From positions 1 through 64,000 of the forward strand of contig JBNKZD010000097.1 in assembly GCA_050301235.1 (NCBI GenBank): a stretch of 64,000 bases of DNA, read 5' to 3'. This document shows, in pieces, positions 1-8,980 of the stretch (its first letter is position 1; each line of letters begins with the position of its first letter). Below the pieces are notes generated by a model that worked only from the letters and a program-made list of their open reading frames with translations, was not told the DNA's origin and made no database searches. The position numbers and the translations under genes are program-made. This DNA comes from JAFGIN01 sp050301235. GTDB lineage: Bacteria > Fibrobacterota > Chitinivibrionia > Chitinivibrionales > Chitinispirillaceae.

Positions 1-66
1 CAGATAGATGCGACCGGTATTGTTGAGGGGAAAAGCAGTACTGAGGTTTTAACCGTAATGAAATAA
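1..66 (+). CDS. C-terminal end of an upstream gene (partial)
   Basis: The first reading frame is open from base 1 to tandem TAA stops and gives 21 residues ending in TVMK. The gene body lies outside the window, so no function can be assigned. It ends 13 bases before the next start codon on the same strand, which suggests the two genes are cotranscribed. Confidence 0.5.
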   Translation, partial: QIDATGIVEGKSSTEVLTVMK

Positions 67-79
67 TAAATAATATCCG

Positions 80-1603
80 ATGAAGTACCTATACAACTAT
101 TCTGTTCTGATTTTGCTTTGCAGCACATTTTCACAAGGTGGTAATTTACCAGTCTGTAATGAATCTTTACTAATAGATGATAGTTGCAACACTATTTCAT
201 TTGAATATCTGAGGTTATTTAATTCTGCAAGAGATCTTGTATTTGGATCATTTGTTAAAATTTCAGGCAATGAGAGCGTTTCACCCATATTTAACAGGAT
301 AGAGACTGGATACTGGAGTGATAAACTTTCGCTGGTACCTTACAGGGAATATTTATCGATAGGAAAACAGGAAAACTGGTCACGATTGGCTGCTCAAATG
401 TTATCGGAAAGCTTTAACCTGGCTGGAAAAAGCGCAGAGGAAACATCACAGATAATCACTGACGCGATTAAAGGTGGGGCATCTGTATATGGTCATCTGT
501 CATTCAACCCTTTAGAACTGGTTAGAGACAGGATTACTGCAGGAGTTTCATCATCGGTGTCATTTACATGCGATCTATCTGAAGCTCCTTTTTTACTGCT
601 CTTTTCAGAAAAAAATGGATTGCGGACCGGCAGCGATCTTCCATTGACCCATTCGGGAGTTCAGATCTGCATGAATACCGATATTGAAACTCATTATGTA
701 CAACAAATCAATGTGAATAAAACCCTGCTGATGCTGGCCAAAATTACTTCAGGTATTATTGATTGTGATAAGGTTTACGTTATTAATGGAATTAATCTTT
801 CTCTGGGAAACGCAATGCTTGATATTACTGCAAAAAATGGAGGTATTCATCTCAATAGTGATGGGAGCAGGTTGTATGCAGATGTTACATTGCGAATGCG
901 TGGATCTGGTATCAGTGTGCGTAACGACAATATCCTGAATGTTACAAGGAAGAAGGGTTTCCCGGTATCCGGTATAGGTTTTGGTCTGAACAGTGGATTG
1001 TTATTAAATGGTGATCATACAAGTCTTGCGTTTGGAGTAAAAAAATTGGGACCGATGATCTGGAATAAAATGAAAGAGGCTGAAATTTCACTTAAAACAG
1101 CAAATATATCTGTCGCGGAGCTGTTGCAAAAAAATTATCAATTGTTTGATACCGATAATGGTGGTGAAGTTTCCGGCATAGATACTGGAGAACTGATGCA
1201 TGATATTCCTTCAAGTGTGTGCTGGTTACCATTATCTGTAAATGCATATTATGAATATCGTTTCTTTCTACAATCAAAGAGAAAAACACAATGGATTATT
1301 CCTGAGTATGTTATTCCCTCAATCAGTTATAATCATAATTTGACATCATGGCCGGGAATCGTCGCCGGATCAGGGATAACAATTGGATGTGAAGCTGGAT
1401 TTATAAAAGGGATTATGCCACTTAGTACGGGTTGGAGTTTAGGGTATGGGAAAAGAGTTGCATCGTCGTTATCAGCGGGACTTAATGTAAAGAAATTTAA
1501 TCTGCAAATCGGGTATGAAGCTGCAGGAACGGCATACTGGTATCCGAAGCGAGGTTGTGGAGTTTATTTACAGGTTGTGTCGGGGTGGGGGAGAGGGTGG
1601 TAG
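80..1603 (+). CDS. Secreted or outer-membrane protein of unknown function
   Basis: The 507-residue protein begins with a hydrophobic signal-like segment (YLYNYSVLILLCSTFSQGG), so export through Sec is likely. The rest lacks transmembrane helices. It has alternating hydrophobic/polar stretches rich in Gly, Ser and Asn, and the last 100 residues (about 405-507) end in aromatic beta-strand-like segments, as in outer-membrane barrels. The middle part, with SLGNAMLDITAKNGG followed by strand-like repeats, recalls large outer-membrane proteins of FCB bacteria (DUF5723-like), but I cannot confirm the family. No strong Shine-Dalgarno precedes the ATG. Function is unknown. Confidence 0.7.
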   Translation: MKYLYNYSVLILLCSTFSQGGNLPVCNESLLIDDSCNTISFEYLRLFNSARDLVFGSFVKISGNESVSPIFNRIETGYWSDKLSLVPYREYLSIGKQENWSRLAAQMLSESFNLAGKSAEETSQIITDAIKGGASVYGHLSFNPLELVRDRITAGVSSSVSFTCDLSEAPFLLLFSEKNGLRTGSDLPLTHSGVQICMNTDIETHYVQQINVNKTLLMLAKITSGIIDCDKVYVINGINLSLGNAMLDITAKNGGIHLNSDGSRLYADVTLRMRGSGISVRNDNILNVTRKKGFPVSGIGFGLNSGLLLNGDHTSLAFGVKKLGPMIWNKMKEAEISLKTANISVAELLQKNYQLFDTDNGGEVSGIDTGELMHDIPSSVCWLPLSVNAYYEYRFFLQSKRKTQWIIPEYVIPSISYNHNLTSWPGIVAGSGITIGCEAGFIKGIMPLSTGWSLGYGKRVASSLSAGLNVKKFNLQIGYEAAGTAYWYPKRGCGVYLQVVSGWGRGW

Positions 1604-1606
1604 ACG

Positions 1607-1644
1607 GTAGGCAGTGGGCAGTGGATAGCGGACAGCGGACAGCC
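1607..1644. repeat. Short GGCAGT/GGACAG repeat tract
   Basis: Directly after the stop codon there are short near-tandem units (GGCAGTGGGCAGTGG, then GCGGACA twice). This kind of low-complexity intergenic debris has no coding potential. A related word-repeat tract is found near 19.23-19.45 kb. Confidence 0.6.
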
Positions 1645-1728
1645 GTGCGATCCCATATTATAAGTTAAATTGAAAAAAAATATTGCTGAAAAATTTCACT
1701 TTAACTTTCTAATCGAAACCAGCTTGTT

Positions 1729-1923
1729 TCACGATTGGTTAATATAGATTCCAGGAGGAATAGCTGCGTTTCTTTGATGTATACTGGAACTTCGGACCTT
1801 ATTTCCTTGTATGTCAAATATGCGGTCATCTGTCGAATTCGATTGGCTAACGAATCCAGATTGAATGCGGAGCTGCTTGATTCCCACCTTAACGGAATCA
1901 CCATTGATTATTTCTTTAAACAT
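1729..1923 (-). pseudogene. Remnant of a type IX secretion C-terminal tail
   Basis: The reverse strand of this otherwise empty stretch (1.65-2.12 kb) encodes about 64 residues containing IFDIQGNKVRSS followed some 15 residues later by PPGIYI. This matches the usual build of a type IX (Por) sorting domain: a 'v.D.qGr.V' strand, then 'l..GvYi'. A real tail continues with a Val/basic strand and belongs to a large secreted protein. Here the frame stops right after GIYI and has no protein in front. I read it as the decayed end of a lost secreted-protein gene. Chance similarity is possible because the segment is short. Confidence 0.35.
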
Positions 1924-2118
1924 ACTGTAATCTATTTAAACAAAAATGAAATCCGGGAAAAAATCGTTTTCTTGGAGAAAACAGCTCAATTTCGCACTGT
2001 ATAATCGTATCTGAAACAAATTTGTATGGCAAGATTTTGAAAAAACATCATTCGAAATCAGGCCTGGGTGGTGAAATAAACCTGCATTTTTGAGGTTTTA
2101 TCGGTATTAGTCGTAAAA

Positions 2119-3717
2119 ATGAAGTTGGAACAGAAATTGCATAAGTATCTCCGCGTTAATTCGGGGAGATACATGAGATATATTCAGCTGATCGAAACAT
2201 TATCGCTCGTTTCGGACATTCTTGCAACAAATACCGGTCAGAAGCAGATGCTTATGGATATTTTAGTATTACTCGAAAAGCATTTGTCATATTTAAGAGG
2301 AACGATACTGCTATTATCAATAGATGAAAGCATACTTACTATAGAGGCGGTGAACTCATCATCAGCGACCATGATAGATAAAGATGTTCTGTATATGCGT
2401 GGTGAAGGGATTGTCGGGCAGGTGGTTGCAACTGGTGAACCAGCGATTATTCCCGATATATCAGAAGAACCACAGTTCCGGGACCGGATTCACCGACGTA
2501 GAGAAGAAGCAGGAAGCGAGTGCAGTTTTATATGTGTACCTATAAAAATTGAAAACGAAATAGTCGGAACATTATCGATCGATATTCCCTGTGAGTTGCA
2601 TCTGGATCTTAAAGAAGAGGTAAAAGTACTCACTATCGTTTCGGGTATGATTGCCAATGATGTCAAGATGCGCAGAGCATCAAAGCTTGAAAGGGATGTT
2701 CTGGAAGATGAAATTCTGCGGCTACGAGATGCACTAGGGGATAGTTTTAAGCCTGAAAATATTATAGGAAATTCGAAGGCGATCCGGGATGTATATCTTA
2801 AAATTCATATGGTAAGTAAAACAAATACAACCGTACTGATACGAGGTGAGTCCGGGACAGGAAAAGAGTTGATTGCATCAGCGATCCATTATGGTTCGCC
2901 CCGTTCACAGTATAAATTTATCAAAGTAAACTGTGCAGCTTTAAATGAAAATCTATTGGAGAGTGAACTGTTCGGTCACGAGAAGGGAGCATTTACAGGG
3001 GCGATTTCCTCCAGAATAGGCAGAATTGAAGAGGCTGAAGGGGGGACATTGTTTCTAGATGAAATCGGTGAAATATCTCATTCTATTCAGGTAAAACTTT
3101 TACGATTTTTACAGGAACGGGAATTTGAACGGGTTGGTTCAAATCGTACCATAAAATCTGATGTTCGGATCATTGCTGCGACAAACAGGAATCTGGAAGA
3201 GGCAATTAAGAATCAGATGTTCAGAAGTGATTTGTATTATAGAATCAATGTATTTCCGGTTTACGTACCACCTCTTCGTGAACGGAAAGAGGATATTCTT
3301 CCGTTATCAAACCATTTTGTGACAAAATTTTCACAAAAACTTTCAAAACCTTTAAGACGAATTTCAACCGCTGCGATAAACATGCTCATGGAGTATCACT
3401 GGCCTGGTAATATACGAGAGCTGGAGAATTGTATTGAACATGCTGTAATAGTGAGTGATAAAGGGGTGATTCACGCGTACGATCTACCGGCATCACTGCA
3501 GCTGCCTGAAAGTAAAGAGATAAAAAATACCGGAAATTTAAAGCTCAGAATATCTGCATTGGAAAGAGATGCTATCACTGATGCACTCAAACATGCCCAC
3601 GGGAATGTATCAATTGCATCAAAGCAACTGGGATACACCAGCAGAATGATACGATACAAAATTGGAAAATTGAAAATAGATTATTCCGGTTTTGCAGAGT
3701 CTGCCAATAAAGTGTAA
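2119..3717 (+). CDS. nifA: NifA-type sigma-54-dependent transcriptional activator
   Basis: The 532-residue protein has an N-terminal GAF sensor domain (about 30-190), an AAA+ domain and a C-terminal Fis-type helix-turn-helix (about 490-525). The AAA+ domain shows Walker A GESGTGKE (about 243), the sigma-54 contact loop GAFTGA, Walker B GGTLFLDEI and the arginine-finger region FRSDLYYR. It sits upstream of nifH on the same strand, and a -24/-12 promoter lies in front of nifH, so activation of the nif operon is its likely job. The linker between AAA+ and HTH lacks the Cys-X4-Cys pair of oxygen-sensing proteobacterial NifA. No -24/-12 element or strong ribosome site is evident before its own start. 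An AnfA-like role is less likely because the structural genes are of the Mo type. Confidence 0.88.
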   Translation: MKLEQKLHKYLRVNSGRYMRYIQLIETLSLVSDILATNTGQKQMLMDILVLLEKHLSYLRGTILLLSIDESILTIEAVNSSSATMIDKDVLYMRGEGIVGQVVATGEPAIIPDISEEPQFRDRIHRRREEAGSECSFICVPIKIENEIVGTLSIDIPCELHLDLKEEVKVLTIVSGMIANDVKMRRASKLERDVLEDEILRLRDALGDSFKPENIIGNSKAIRDVYLKIHMVSKTNTTVLIRGESGTGKELIASAIHYGSPRSQYKFIKVNCAALNENLLESELFGHEKGAFTGAISSRIGRIEEAEGGTLFLDEIGEISHSIQVKLLRFLQEREFERVGSNRTIKSDVRIIAATNRNLEEAIKNQMFRSDLYYRINVFPVYVPPLRERKEDILPLSNHFVTKFSQKLSKPLRRISTAAINMLMEYHWPGNIRELENCIEHAVIVSDKGVIHAYDLPASLQLPESKEIKNTGNLKLRISALERDAITDALKHAHGNVSIASKQLGYTSRMIRYKIGKLKIDYSGFAESANKV

Positions 3718-3798
3718 TAAAAAGACTTTTGAAATAAATTGATCGATGCAGATATGTAAAGAATCGAAAATAATGCCAGCTTCTTGAATTCACTTTTC

Positions 3799-3906
3799 GC
3801 CTCTCTCCCCATCCCTCTCTCCACTTTGTGGAGAAATGGGGCTGCAGCAGTACACTTATCCTTCACCCTCTACATTTCTTATAGAGAGGGGGACCGGGGT
3901 GGTCAC
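3799..3906. repeat. CT-rich / AG-rich palindromic intergenic repeat (copy 1)
   Basis: A run of CTCTCCCC-type words is followed about 60 bases later by GAGAGGGGG-type words on the same strand, giving an imperfect inverted repeat. The same style of element recurs near 12.96, 15.16, 15.71 and 19.05 kb, which marks a dispersed family. The repeat lies between nifA and the nifH control region and has no credible coding frame. Confidence 0.6.
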
Positions 3907-4071
3907 TAAGGCCCGTCGAATGTGGGAAGAGGCAAACGTGAAAAACTGTGATTCACAAATTTGCTTCCCCTTTTTCTATCTTATGTTTAGTGCATATCTC
4001 ACCTTCAAGTTCAATCATATTTTATTAACCAATTAACAATTTATTAAAGTACTCGATTGATAAAATGGTAT

Positions 4072-4089
4072 CGGTTCATCTTTGAACCG
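4072..4089. other. Hairpin ahead of the nif control region
   Basis: CGGTTCA and TGAACCG form a 7-bp perfect stem around a 4-base loop. There is no T-tract, so it is not a classical terminator. It lies just upstream of the first copy of the repeated nif upstream motif and may be a protein-binding dyad. Confidence 0.35.
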
Positions 4090-4093
4090 GTAT

Positions 4094-4222
4094 GTTACAA
4101 AAATTTCACTGTAATGTTTATTTCAGTTGTAATCAATGAGTTATGGGTTTTAAGTGAGGAAAACAGCTCATAGATGACATTCGATGTTACAAAAATTTCA
4201 CTGATATATTTACAAAAATTTC
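4094..4222 (+). promoter_or_regulatory. Three copies of a TTACAAAAATTTC motif upstream of nifH
   Basis: The 13-mer TTACAAAAATTTC appears at 4095-4107, 4187-4199 and 4210-4222. The first two copies extend to GTTACAAAAATTTCACTG, and the first forms an imperfect dyad GTTACA-N10-TGTAAT. The copies lie 75-200 bases upstream of the -24/-12 promoter, where activator sites for sigma-54 promoters usually sit. The classical NifA site TGT-N10-ACA was not found here, so the motif may be a lineage-specific NifA site or a site for another nitrogen regulator. This role is inferred. Confidence 0.5.
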
Positions 4223-4295
4223 TTTTATTCATTGGAAATCTGGCAAAATGCCGTTTTTAAACAAAATTACATATAGATGTATAGACGTTTTTAAA

Positions 4296-4311
4296 TGGCA
4301 TAGCCTTTGCA
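4296..4311 (+). promoter_or_regulatory. Sigma-54 (-24/-12) promoter of the nif operon
   Basis: TGGCATAGCCTTTGCA matches the sigma-54 consensus, with GG at 4297-4298 and GC at 4309-4310 separated by exactly ten bases. It lies 49 bases before the nifH ATG and downstream of nifA, so NifA/RpoN-dependent transcription of nifH and following genes is expected, starting about 12 bases downstream of the GC. Confidence 0.85.
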
Positions 4312-4359
4312 TAAGTATCTCAACGAATGAAAAATTCACTTTCAAACTAAGGAGAGATT

Positions 4360-5184
4360 ATGCGTAAAGTGGCCATTTATGGCAAAGGCGGGATCGGAAA
4401 GTCAACTACTACTCAGAACACTGTTGCAGGACTGGCTGAGGCCGGAAAGAATGTGATGGTTGTCGGGTGCGACCCCAAAGCGGATTCAACACGTTTGTTG
4501 TTAGGCGGTCTTGCTCAGAGGACTGTTCTGGATACATTACGTGAAGAAGGGGAGGATGTTGAACTTGATGACATCAGGAAAAAAGGATTCAAAGGGACGA
4601 TTTGTGTAGAATCGGGTGGCCCGGAGCCTGGTGTTGGATGTGCCGGAAGAGGTATCATCACCTCTATTAACCTCCTTGAACAGCTTGGCGCATATGCTGA
4701 GAGTCAGAAGCTGGACTACGTTTTCTATGATGTTCTCGGTGACGTGGTGTGCGGAGGTTTCGCAATGCCAATTCGTGAAGGAAAGGCGGAGGAGATTTAC
4801 ATCGTTTGTTCCGGGGAAATGATGGCAATGTATGCAGCAAACAATATCTGTAAAGGTATTGTGAAATTCGCTGAGGCTGGTGGGGTACGCCTTGGCGGAC
4901 TTATCTGCAACAGTAGAAAAGTAGATAATGAAAAAGCCATGATTGAGGCTTTTGCTGCAAAGCTTGGTACACAGATGATCCATTTTGTACCTCGCGATAA
5001 TATGGTTCAAAAAGCTGAAATCAATAGAAAAACAGTGATCGATTTCGAACCGGTTCACACACAGGCTGATGAGTACCGGACATTATCAAAGAAAATTGAT
5101 GAAAACAAAATGTTTGTCATTCCAAAACCAATGCATACAGACGAGCTCGAAAAATTACTGATTGAGTATGGTATCGCGAACTGA
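4360..5184 (+). CDS. nifH: Nitrogenase iron protein NifH
   Basis: This is dinitrogenase reductase, the ATP-driven electron donor to NifDK. It has 274 residues, the usual length. Visible hallmarks are the P-loop GKGGIGKSTTT at the N-terminus, the cluster Cys in GVGCAGRGI (with the Arg that is ADP-ribosylated in some species) and the second cluster Cys in GDVVCGGFAMPI. The start is supported by AAGGAGAG eight bases upstream. It is the first gene of the operon and lies directly behind the sigma-54 promoter. The nifI1 gene follows after 35 bases, an order typical of group II/III nitrogenases of anaerobes. Confidence 0.98.
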   Translation: MRKVAIYGKGGIGKSTTTQNTVAGLAEAGKNVMVVGCDPKADSTRLLLGGLAQRTVLDTLREEGEDVELDDIRKKGFKGTICVESGGPEPGVGCAGRGIITSINLLEQLGAYAESQKLDYVFYDVLGDVVCGGFAMPIREGKAEEIYIVCSGEMMAMYAANNICKGIVKFAEAGGVRLGGLICNSRKVDNEKAMIEAFAAKLGTQMIHFVPRDNMVQKAEINRKTVIDFEPVHTQADEYRTLSKKIDENKMFVIPKPMHTDELEKLLIEYGIAN

Positions 5185-5219
5185 ACACTTTTTTTAATTT
5201 ACATGAAAGGATTTTTATT

Positions 5220-5576
5220 ATGGTTATGATTCGTTCTATCGTTCGTCCTGAGAAGGTTGATGCAGTACTCGCAGCATTGATGGAAGCTGGTTATCCAGCA
5301 GTAACTAAAGTTAATGTAGTCGGTCGCGGAAAGCAGCGTGGTATAAAAATTGGTGAAGTAACTTATGATGAAATACCAAAAGAACTGTTGATTACTGTTG
5401 TTCCTGATAAAGATAAAGATTTTGTTATAAGAACAGTTATAAGCGTTGCACGTACTGGTGAAAAAGGATCGTTTGGTGATGGAAAAATCTTTGTATCACC
5501 TGTTACGGAGGTTTACACTGTCAGTTCCGGTATTAAAGAAACTGCAGATACGGAACCAAAGGAGATCAAAGTATGA
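5220..5576 (+). CDS. nifI1: PII-like nitrogenase regulator NifI1
   Basis: The 118-residue GlnB/GlnK-family protein begins MVMIRSIVRPEK and has the PII body with the T-loop region following VVGRGKQRG and the C-terminal GDGKIFVSPV strand. NifI1 and NifI2 form a complex that binds NifDK and blocks it when 2-oxoglutarate is low, that is, when ammonium is plentiful. The T-loop lacks the uridylylated Tyr pattern of GlnB, as is usual for NifI. It overlaps nifI2 by the four bases ATGA, indicating translational coupling. Confidence 0.95.
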   Translation: MVMIRSIVRPEKVDAVLAALMEAGYPAVTKVNVVGRGKQRGIKIGEVTYDEIPKELLITVVPDKDKDFVIRTVISVARTGEKGSFGDGKIFVSPVTEVYTVSSGIKETADTEPKEIKV

Positions 5577-5953
5577 AAGAAGTTGTAGCTATCATACGTA
5601 TGAATAAGATAAACGAAACAAAAAGGGCTTTATCAGATGCAGGCATTAGTTCTCTAAATGCAAGAGAGTGTCTCGGTCGTGGAAAAGGTATTGTCGATTT
5701 CAAAGTCCTAAATGGCGCAGAGAAAGGATATGAAGAAGCGATAGCACAGTTAGGACAATCTCAGCGACTTGTACCAAAGCGTATGTTATCGATAGTCGTT
5801 CCTGAAAAACTTGTACAGAAAGTGGTTTCGACTATTATCAAAACGAATCAAACTGGAAAATCGGGTGACGGGAAAATTTTTGTAATGCCTGTATCTCAGG
5901 CGTATAGGGTCAGAACCGGTGAAGACGGTGATTCGGTTCTGGATGAAATCTAA
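5573..5953 (+). CDS. nifI2: PII-like nitrogenase regulator NifI2
   Basis: The 126-residue partner of NifI1 starts MKEVVAIIRMNK. It carries the longer T-loop typical of NifI2 and the PII signature GKSGDGKIFVMPV near the C-terminus. Its place between nifI1 and nifD, with an ATGA start/stop overlap, is diagnostic of the nifH-I1-I2-D-K arrangement. It implies fast post-translational control of nitrogenase in addition to transcriptional control by NifA. Confidence 0.95.
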   Translation: MKEVVAIIRMNKINETKRALSDAGISSLNARECLGRGKGIVDFKVLNGAEKGYEEAIAQLGQSQRLVPKRMLSIVVPEKLVQKVVSTIIKTNQTGKSGDGKIFVMPVSQAYRVRTGEDGDSVLDEI

Positions 5954-5963
5954 AGGAGGATAT

Positions 5964-7589
5964 ATGGGTGAACTTAAAGCAGGAGCCGAGGTAAAGCAGG
6001 AGATAACCCTGACCTACCCGACAAAGCTTGCCAGACGACGGGCAAAACAAATTATTGTCAATGATGTAAAACCGGCTGAAGAAGTACCGGAGATCCAGGC
6101 TAACATACGCACAATTCCAGGAATTATAACTATGAGAGGATGCGCATATGCTGGATGTAAAGGCGTGGTGCTGGGACCGACCAGAGATATTCTTCAGATA
6201 ACACACGGGCCGATCGGTTGTGCGTTTTACAGCTGGCTGACACGAAGAAATCAGACCAAACCGTATACTGAAGACGATCCGAATTACATGCCTTACGCAA
6301 TGTCAACTGATATGCAGGATGAGAATATCATTTTTGGCGGTGAAAAGAAATTAAAGAAAGCCATTGAAGAAGCTGTCAATATTTTTCATCCTAAAGCAAT
6401 TGGTGTATTCTCCACTTGTCCCGTAGGACTTATTGGTGATGATGTGCATGCAGTATGTCGGGAAATGGAACAGAAGTTTCCGGATATCAACATATTTGGA
6501 TTCAGCTGTGAAGGATATAAAGGTGTAAGTCAGTCTGCCGGACATCACATTGCTAACAATAAAGTATTCACCGATGTTATCGGGCAGAGCGATTTAAAAA
6601 AAGAAGGTGAATTCAGAATGAACCTTCTTGGTGAATACAACATTGGCGGTGATGCTTTCGAAATCGAACGTATTTTCGAAAAAACCGGGATAACTCTTCA
6701 CTCGACATTCAGTGGAAATTCAACCTATGATGAATTCGCGAGTGCACACAATGTTGATCTGAACGTCGTTATGTGCCATAGATCAATTAACTACATGGCA
6801 GAGATGATGGAAAAGAAGTTCGGTATACCCTGGTTCAAAGTAAGTTTCATTGGCGCAGAACAAACTGCAAAATCCTTGCAGAAAATTGCTAAATACTTTG
6901 GTGATAAGAAACTTATTGAAAAAGTTAATAAAGTCATCGAAGAAGAGATGAAGGAAGTTAATGCTGTAAGGGAAGATATCAAAAAACGATGTGAAGGTAA
7001 AACAGCGATGTTGTTCGTTGGTGGAAGCCGTGCTCATCATTACCAGGATATTTTAAATGAAATTGGTATCAAGACAATTGCAGCAGGTTATGAGTTTGCG
7101 CATCGGGACGACTATGAAGGGCGTAAAGTATTACCGGGGATCAAAGTTGATGCTGATACGAGAAATATCGAAGAGTTGACAGTTGAGGCTGATCCGGTAG
7201 CATACCGACCGAGAAAAACAAAAGAAGAAATGGAAAAACTTTCAAAAGAAGGAATTCGTTTCAATGATTACGAAGGTATGATGCCGGAAATGCCAAGTGA
7301 AACGCTCATTATCGATGATCTTAATCATCATGAAACAGATATTTTAATTGAGAAATATCATCCGGATCTTTTCTGCGCTGGTATTAAAGAAAAATATGTT
7401 GTTCAAAAGTATGGCATTCCATTGAAACAGCTGCACAGTTATGACTATCAGGGGCCATATGCAGGTTTCAAAGGCGCTATCAATTTCTATAAAGAAATTG
7501 ATAGAATGGTCAATACAAAAATCTGGGGTATGATTAAAGCTCCCTGGCATGATGAACCACAACTTACAGCAAAATACGGATGGGAATAA
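5964..7589 (+). CDS. nifD: Nitrogenase molybdenum-iron protein alpha chain NifD
   Basis: The 541-residue alpha chain binds FeMo-co and half of the P-cluster. The ATG was chosen because AAAGGAGGATAT lies directly before it; an in-frame upstream start would overlap nifI2. P-cluster Cys residues are seen in RGCAYAGCKG, GPIGCAFY and STCPVGLIGDD. FeMo-co ligands are the Cys in MCHRSINYM and the His in LHSYDYQGPY. The catalytic-site Gln and His are in GVSQSAGHHIA. An extra stretch of about 50 residues around 400-450, rich in Lys, Glu and Met, matches the insertion known from clostridial/group II NifD. The Mo-type residues argue against VnfD or AnfD. Confidence 0.97.
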   Translation: MGELKAGAEVKQEITLTYPTKLARRRAKQIIVNDVKPAEEVPEIQANIRTIPGIITMRGCAYAGCKGVVLGPTRDILQITHGPIGCAFYSWLTRRNQTKPYTEDDPNYMPYAMSTDMQDENIIFGGEKKLKKAIEEAVNIFHPKAIGVFSTCPVGLIGDDVHAVCREMEQKFPDINIFGFSCEGYKGVSQSAGHHIANNKVFTDVIGQSDLKKEGEFRMNLLGEYNIGGDAFEIERIFEKTGITLHSTFSGNSTYDEFASAHNVDLNVVMCHRSINYMAEMMEKKFGIPWFKVSFIGAEQTAKSLQKIAKYFGDKKLIEKVNKVIEEEMKEVNAVREDIKKRCEGKTAMLFVGGSRAHHYQDILNEIGIKTIAAGYEFAHRDDYEGRKVLPGIKVDADTRNIEELTVEADPVAYRPRKTKEEMEKLSKEGIRFNDYEGMMPEMPSETLIIDDLNHHETDILIEKYHPDLFCAGIKEKYVVQKYGIPLKQLHSYDYQGPYAGFKGAINFYKEIDRMVNTKIWGMIKAPWHDEPQLTAKYGWE

Positions 7590-7604
7590 CCAGGAGGAAT
7601 TACT

Positions 7605-8969
7605 ATGTTACTAAGACATACACCAGATACTATAGTCGAGCGTGAAGCGCTGATGATTCAGCCAGCAAAAACCTGCCAGCCTGTCGGTGCGATGTATGCT
7701 GCTCTGGGAATTCATCGCTGTCTTCCACACAGTCATGGATCTCAAGGTTGTTGTGCATATCACCGCAGCAGTTTGACAAGACACTATAAAGAACCGGTCA
7801 TGGCTGCAACAAGTTCTTTTACTGAAGGCGCCTCGGTTTTCGGTGGTCAGGCAAACCTGCTTGAAGCAATATCAAATATTTTTCATCTTTACAATCCAGA
7901 TGTTATTGCGGTACATACGACCTGCCTTTCAGAAACTATTGGTGATGATGTCCCTCAGATCGTCGCGAAAGCACGTGATGAAGGAAGAGTTCCTGAAGGT
8001 AAATATATTATCAGGGCAAGTACTCCGAGTTACATCGGGTCCCATGTTATCGGTTTTGCCAATATGATAAGAGGGATTGTTGAAGGCTTTTCGGAACGTG
8101 GAAAAACCGGGAAACATGTCAATATTATTCCGGGTTTCGTTGAACCATCAGATATGGCTGAAATTAAAAGAATAGCAAAAATGATGGGAGTTGACCCTGT
8201 ACTTCTGACAGATACATCAGGTGTACTTAATGGTCCCCAGACCGGACACTATGAAATGTATCCAAAGGGTGGTACAACAATTGAGAATCTGAAAAGAACA
8301 GGATTTGCAAAAGCAACTCTGGCTCTGGGTCCGATTGCATCAGGTCCTGGTGCAAAATTTCTTGATACGAAATGTGGTGTTCCCTGTGAATTGATGAAGT
8401 TACCAATTGGTATTCGGGCCACGGATAAATTTGTCGAAGCATTGAAAAAGCTCGGCGGGGCTGTCGATGATGAGCTCGAATACGAACGGGGACAGGTCAT
8501 TGATGTAATCACTGATATGCAGCAGTATTTTTATCAGAAGAAAGTTGCTCTCGTAGGAGATCCGGATCAGCTTGTTTCATTGACTGAATTCCTGACAGAT
8601 CTTGGCCTTTCGGTACGACATGTTGTAACCGGTACTCCTGGTAAAAAATTTATAGGTCGTATAAAGGACGCTGCAGGAACCGATCAGATAAATGTTCGTG
8701 AAGCATCAGATTACTTTTACATGCATCAGTTAATTAAAAATGAAAAGGTTGATCTGATCATGGGAAATACCTATGCAAAATATATGTCACGCGACATGGA
8801 CATTCCTTTGATACGAACGGGTTTTCCAATCTATGACCGTGTAGGACACCAATACTTTCCGACGGTGGGGTATAAGGGTGCTTTACGGCTTGTAGAAAAA
8901 ATCCTCAGTGCCTTAATGGATCATGAGGATAGATATACTCCTGAAGAAACGTTCGAACTTGTAATGTAA
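7605..8969 (+). CDS. nifK: Nitrogenase molybdenum-iron protein beta chain NifK
   Basis: The 454-residue beta chain pairs with NifD and supplies three P-cluster Cys, visible in TCQPVGAM, GSQGCCAYHR and HTTCLSETIGDD. It lacks the long N-terminal extension of proteobacterial NifK (about 520 residues), as group II/III proteins do. CCAGGAGGAATTACT directly precedes the ATG. Fifteen bases separate it from nifD, so the two subunits are cotranscribed. Confidence 0.97.
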   Translation: MLLRHTPDTIVEREALMIQPAKTCQPVGAMYAALGIHRCLPHSHGSQGCCAYHRSSLTRHYKEPVMAATSSFTEGASVFGGQANLLEAISNIFHLYNPDVIAVHTTCLSETIGDDVPQIVAKARDEGRVPEGKYIIRASTPSYIGSHVIGFANMIRGIVEGFSERGKTGKHVNIIPGFVEPSDMAEIKRIAKMMGVDPVLLTDTSGVLNGPQTGHYEMYPKGGTTIENLKRTGFAKATLALGPIASGPGAKFLDTKCGVPCELMKLPIGIRATDKFVEALKKLGGAVDDELEYERGQVIDVITDMQQYFYQKKVALVGDPDQLVSLTEFLTDLGLSVRHVVTGTPGKKFIGRIKDAAGTDQINVREASDYFYMHQLIKNEKVDLIMGNTYAKYMSRDMDIPLIRTGFPIYDRVGHQYFPTVGYKGALRLVEKILSALMDHEDRYTPEETFELVM

Positions 8970-8980
8970 AGAGGTTGGTT

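Noticed and set aside
1735..2004. 89-codon + strand frame beginning MVNIDSRR
   Set aside because: No ribosome site, no recognisable domain, and it runs opposite to the sorting-tail-like remnant. Taken as a chance frame.
3836..4036. 66-codon + strand frame between nifA and nifH
   Set aside because: It starts inside the CT/AG repeat, lacks a ribosome site and has no domain.
7605..8969. Alternative nitrogenase (VnfK/AnfK) identity
   Set aside because: NifD has the Mo-type cofactor pocket, nifE, nifN and nifV follow, and no VnfG/AnfG delta subunit gene is present.
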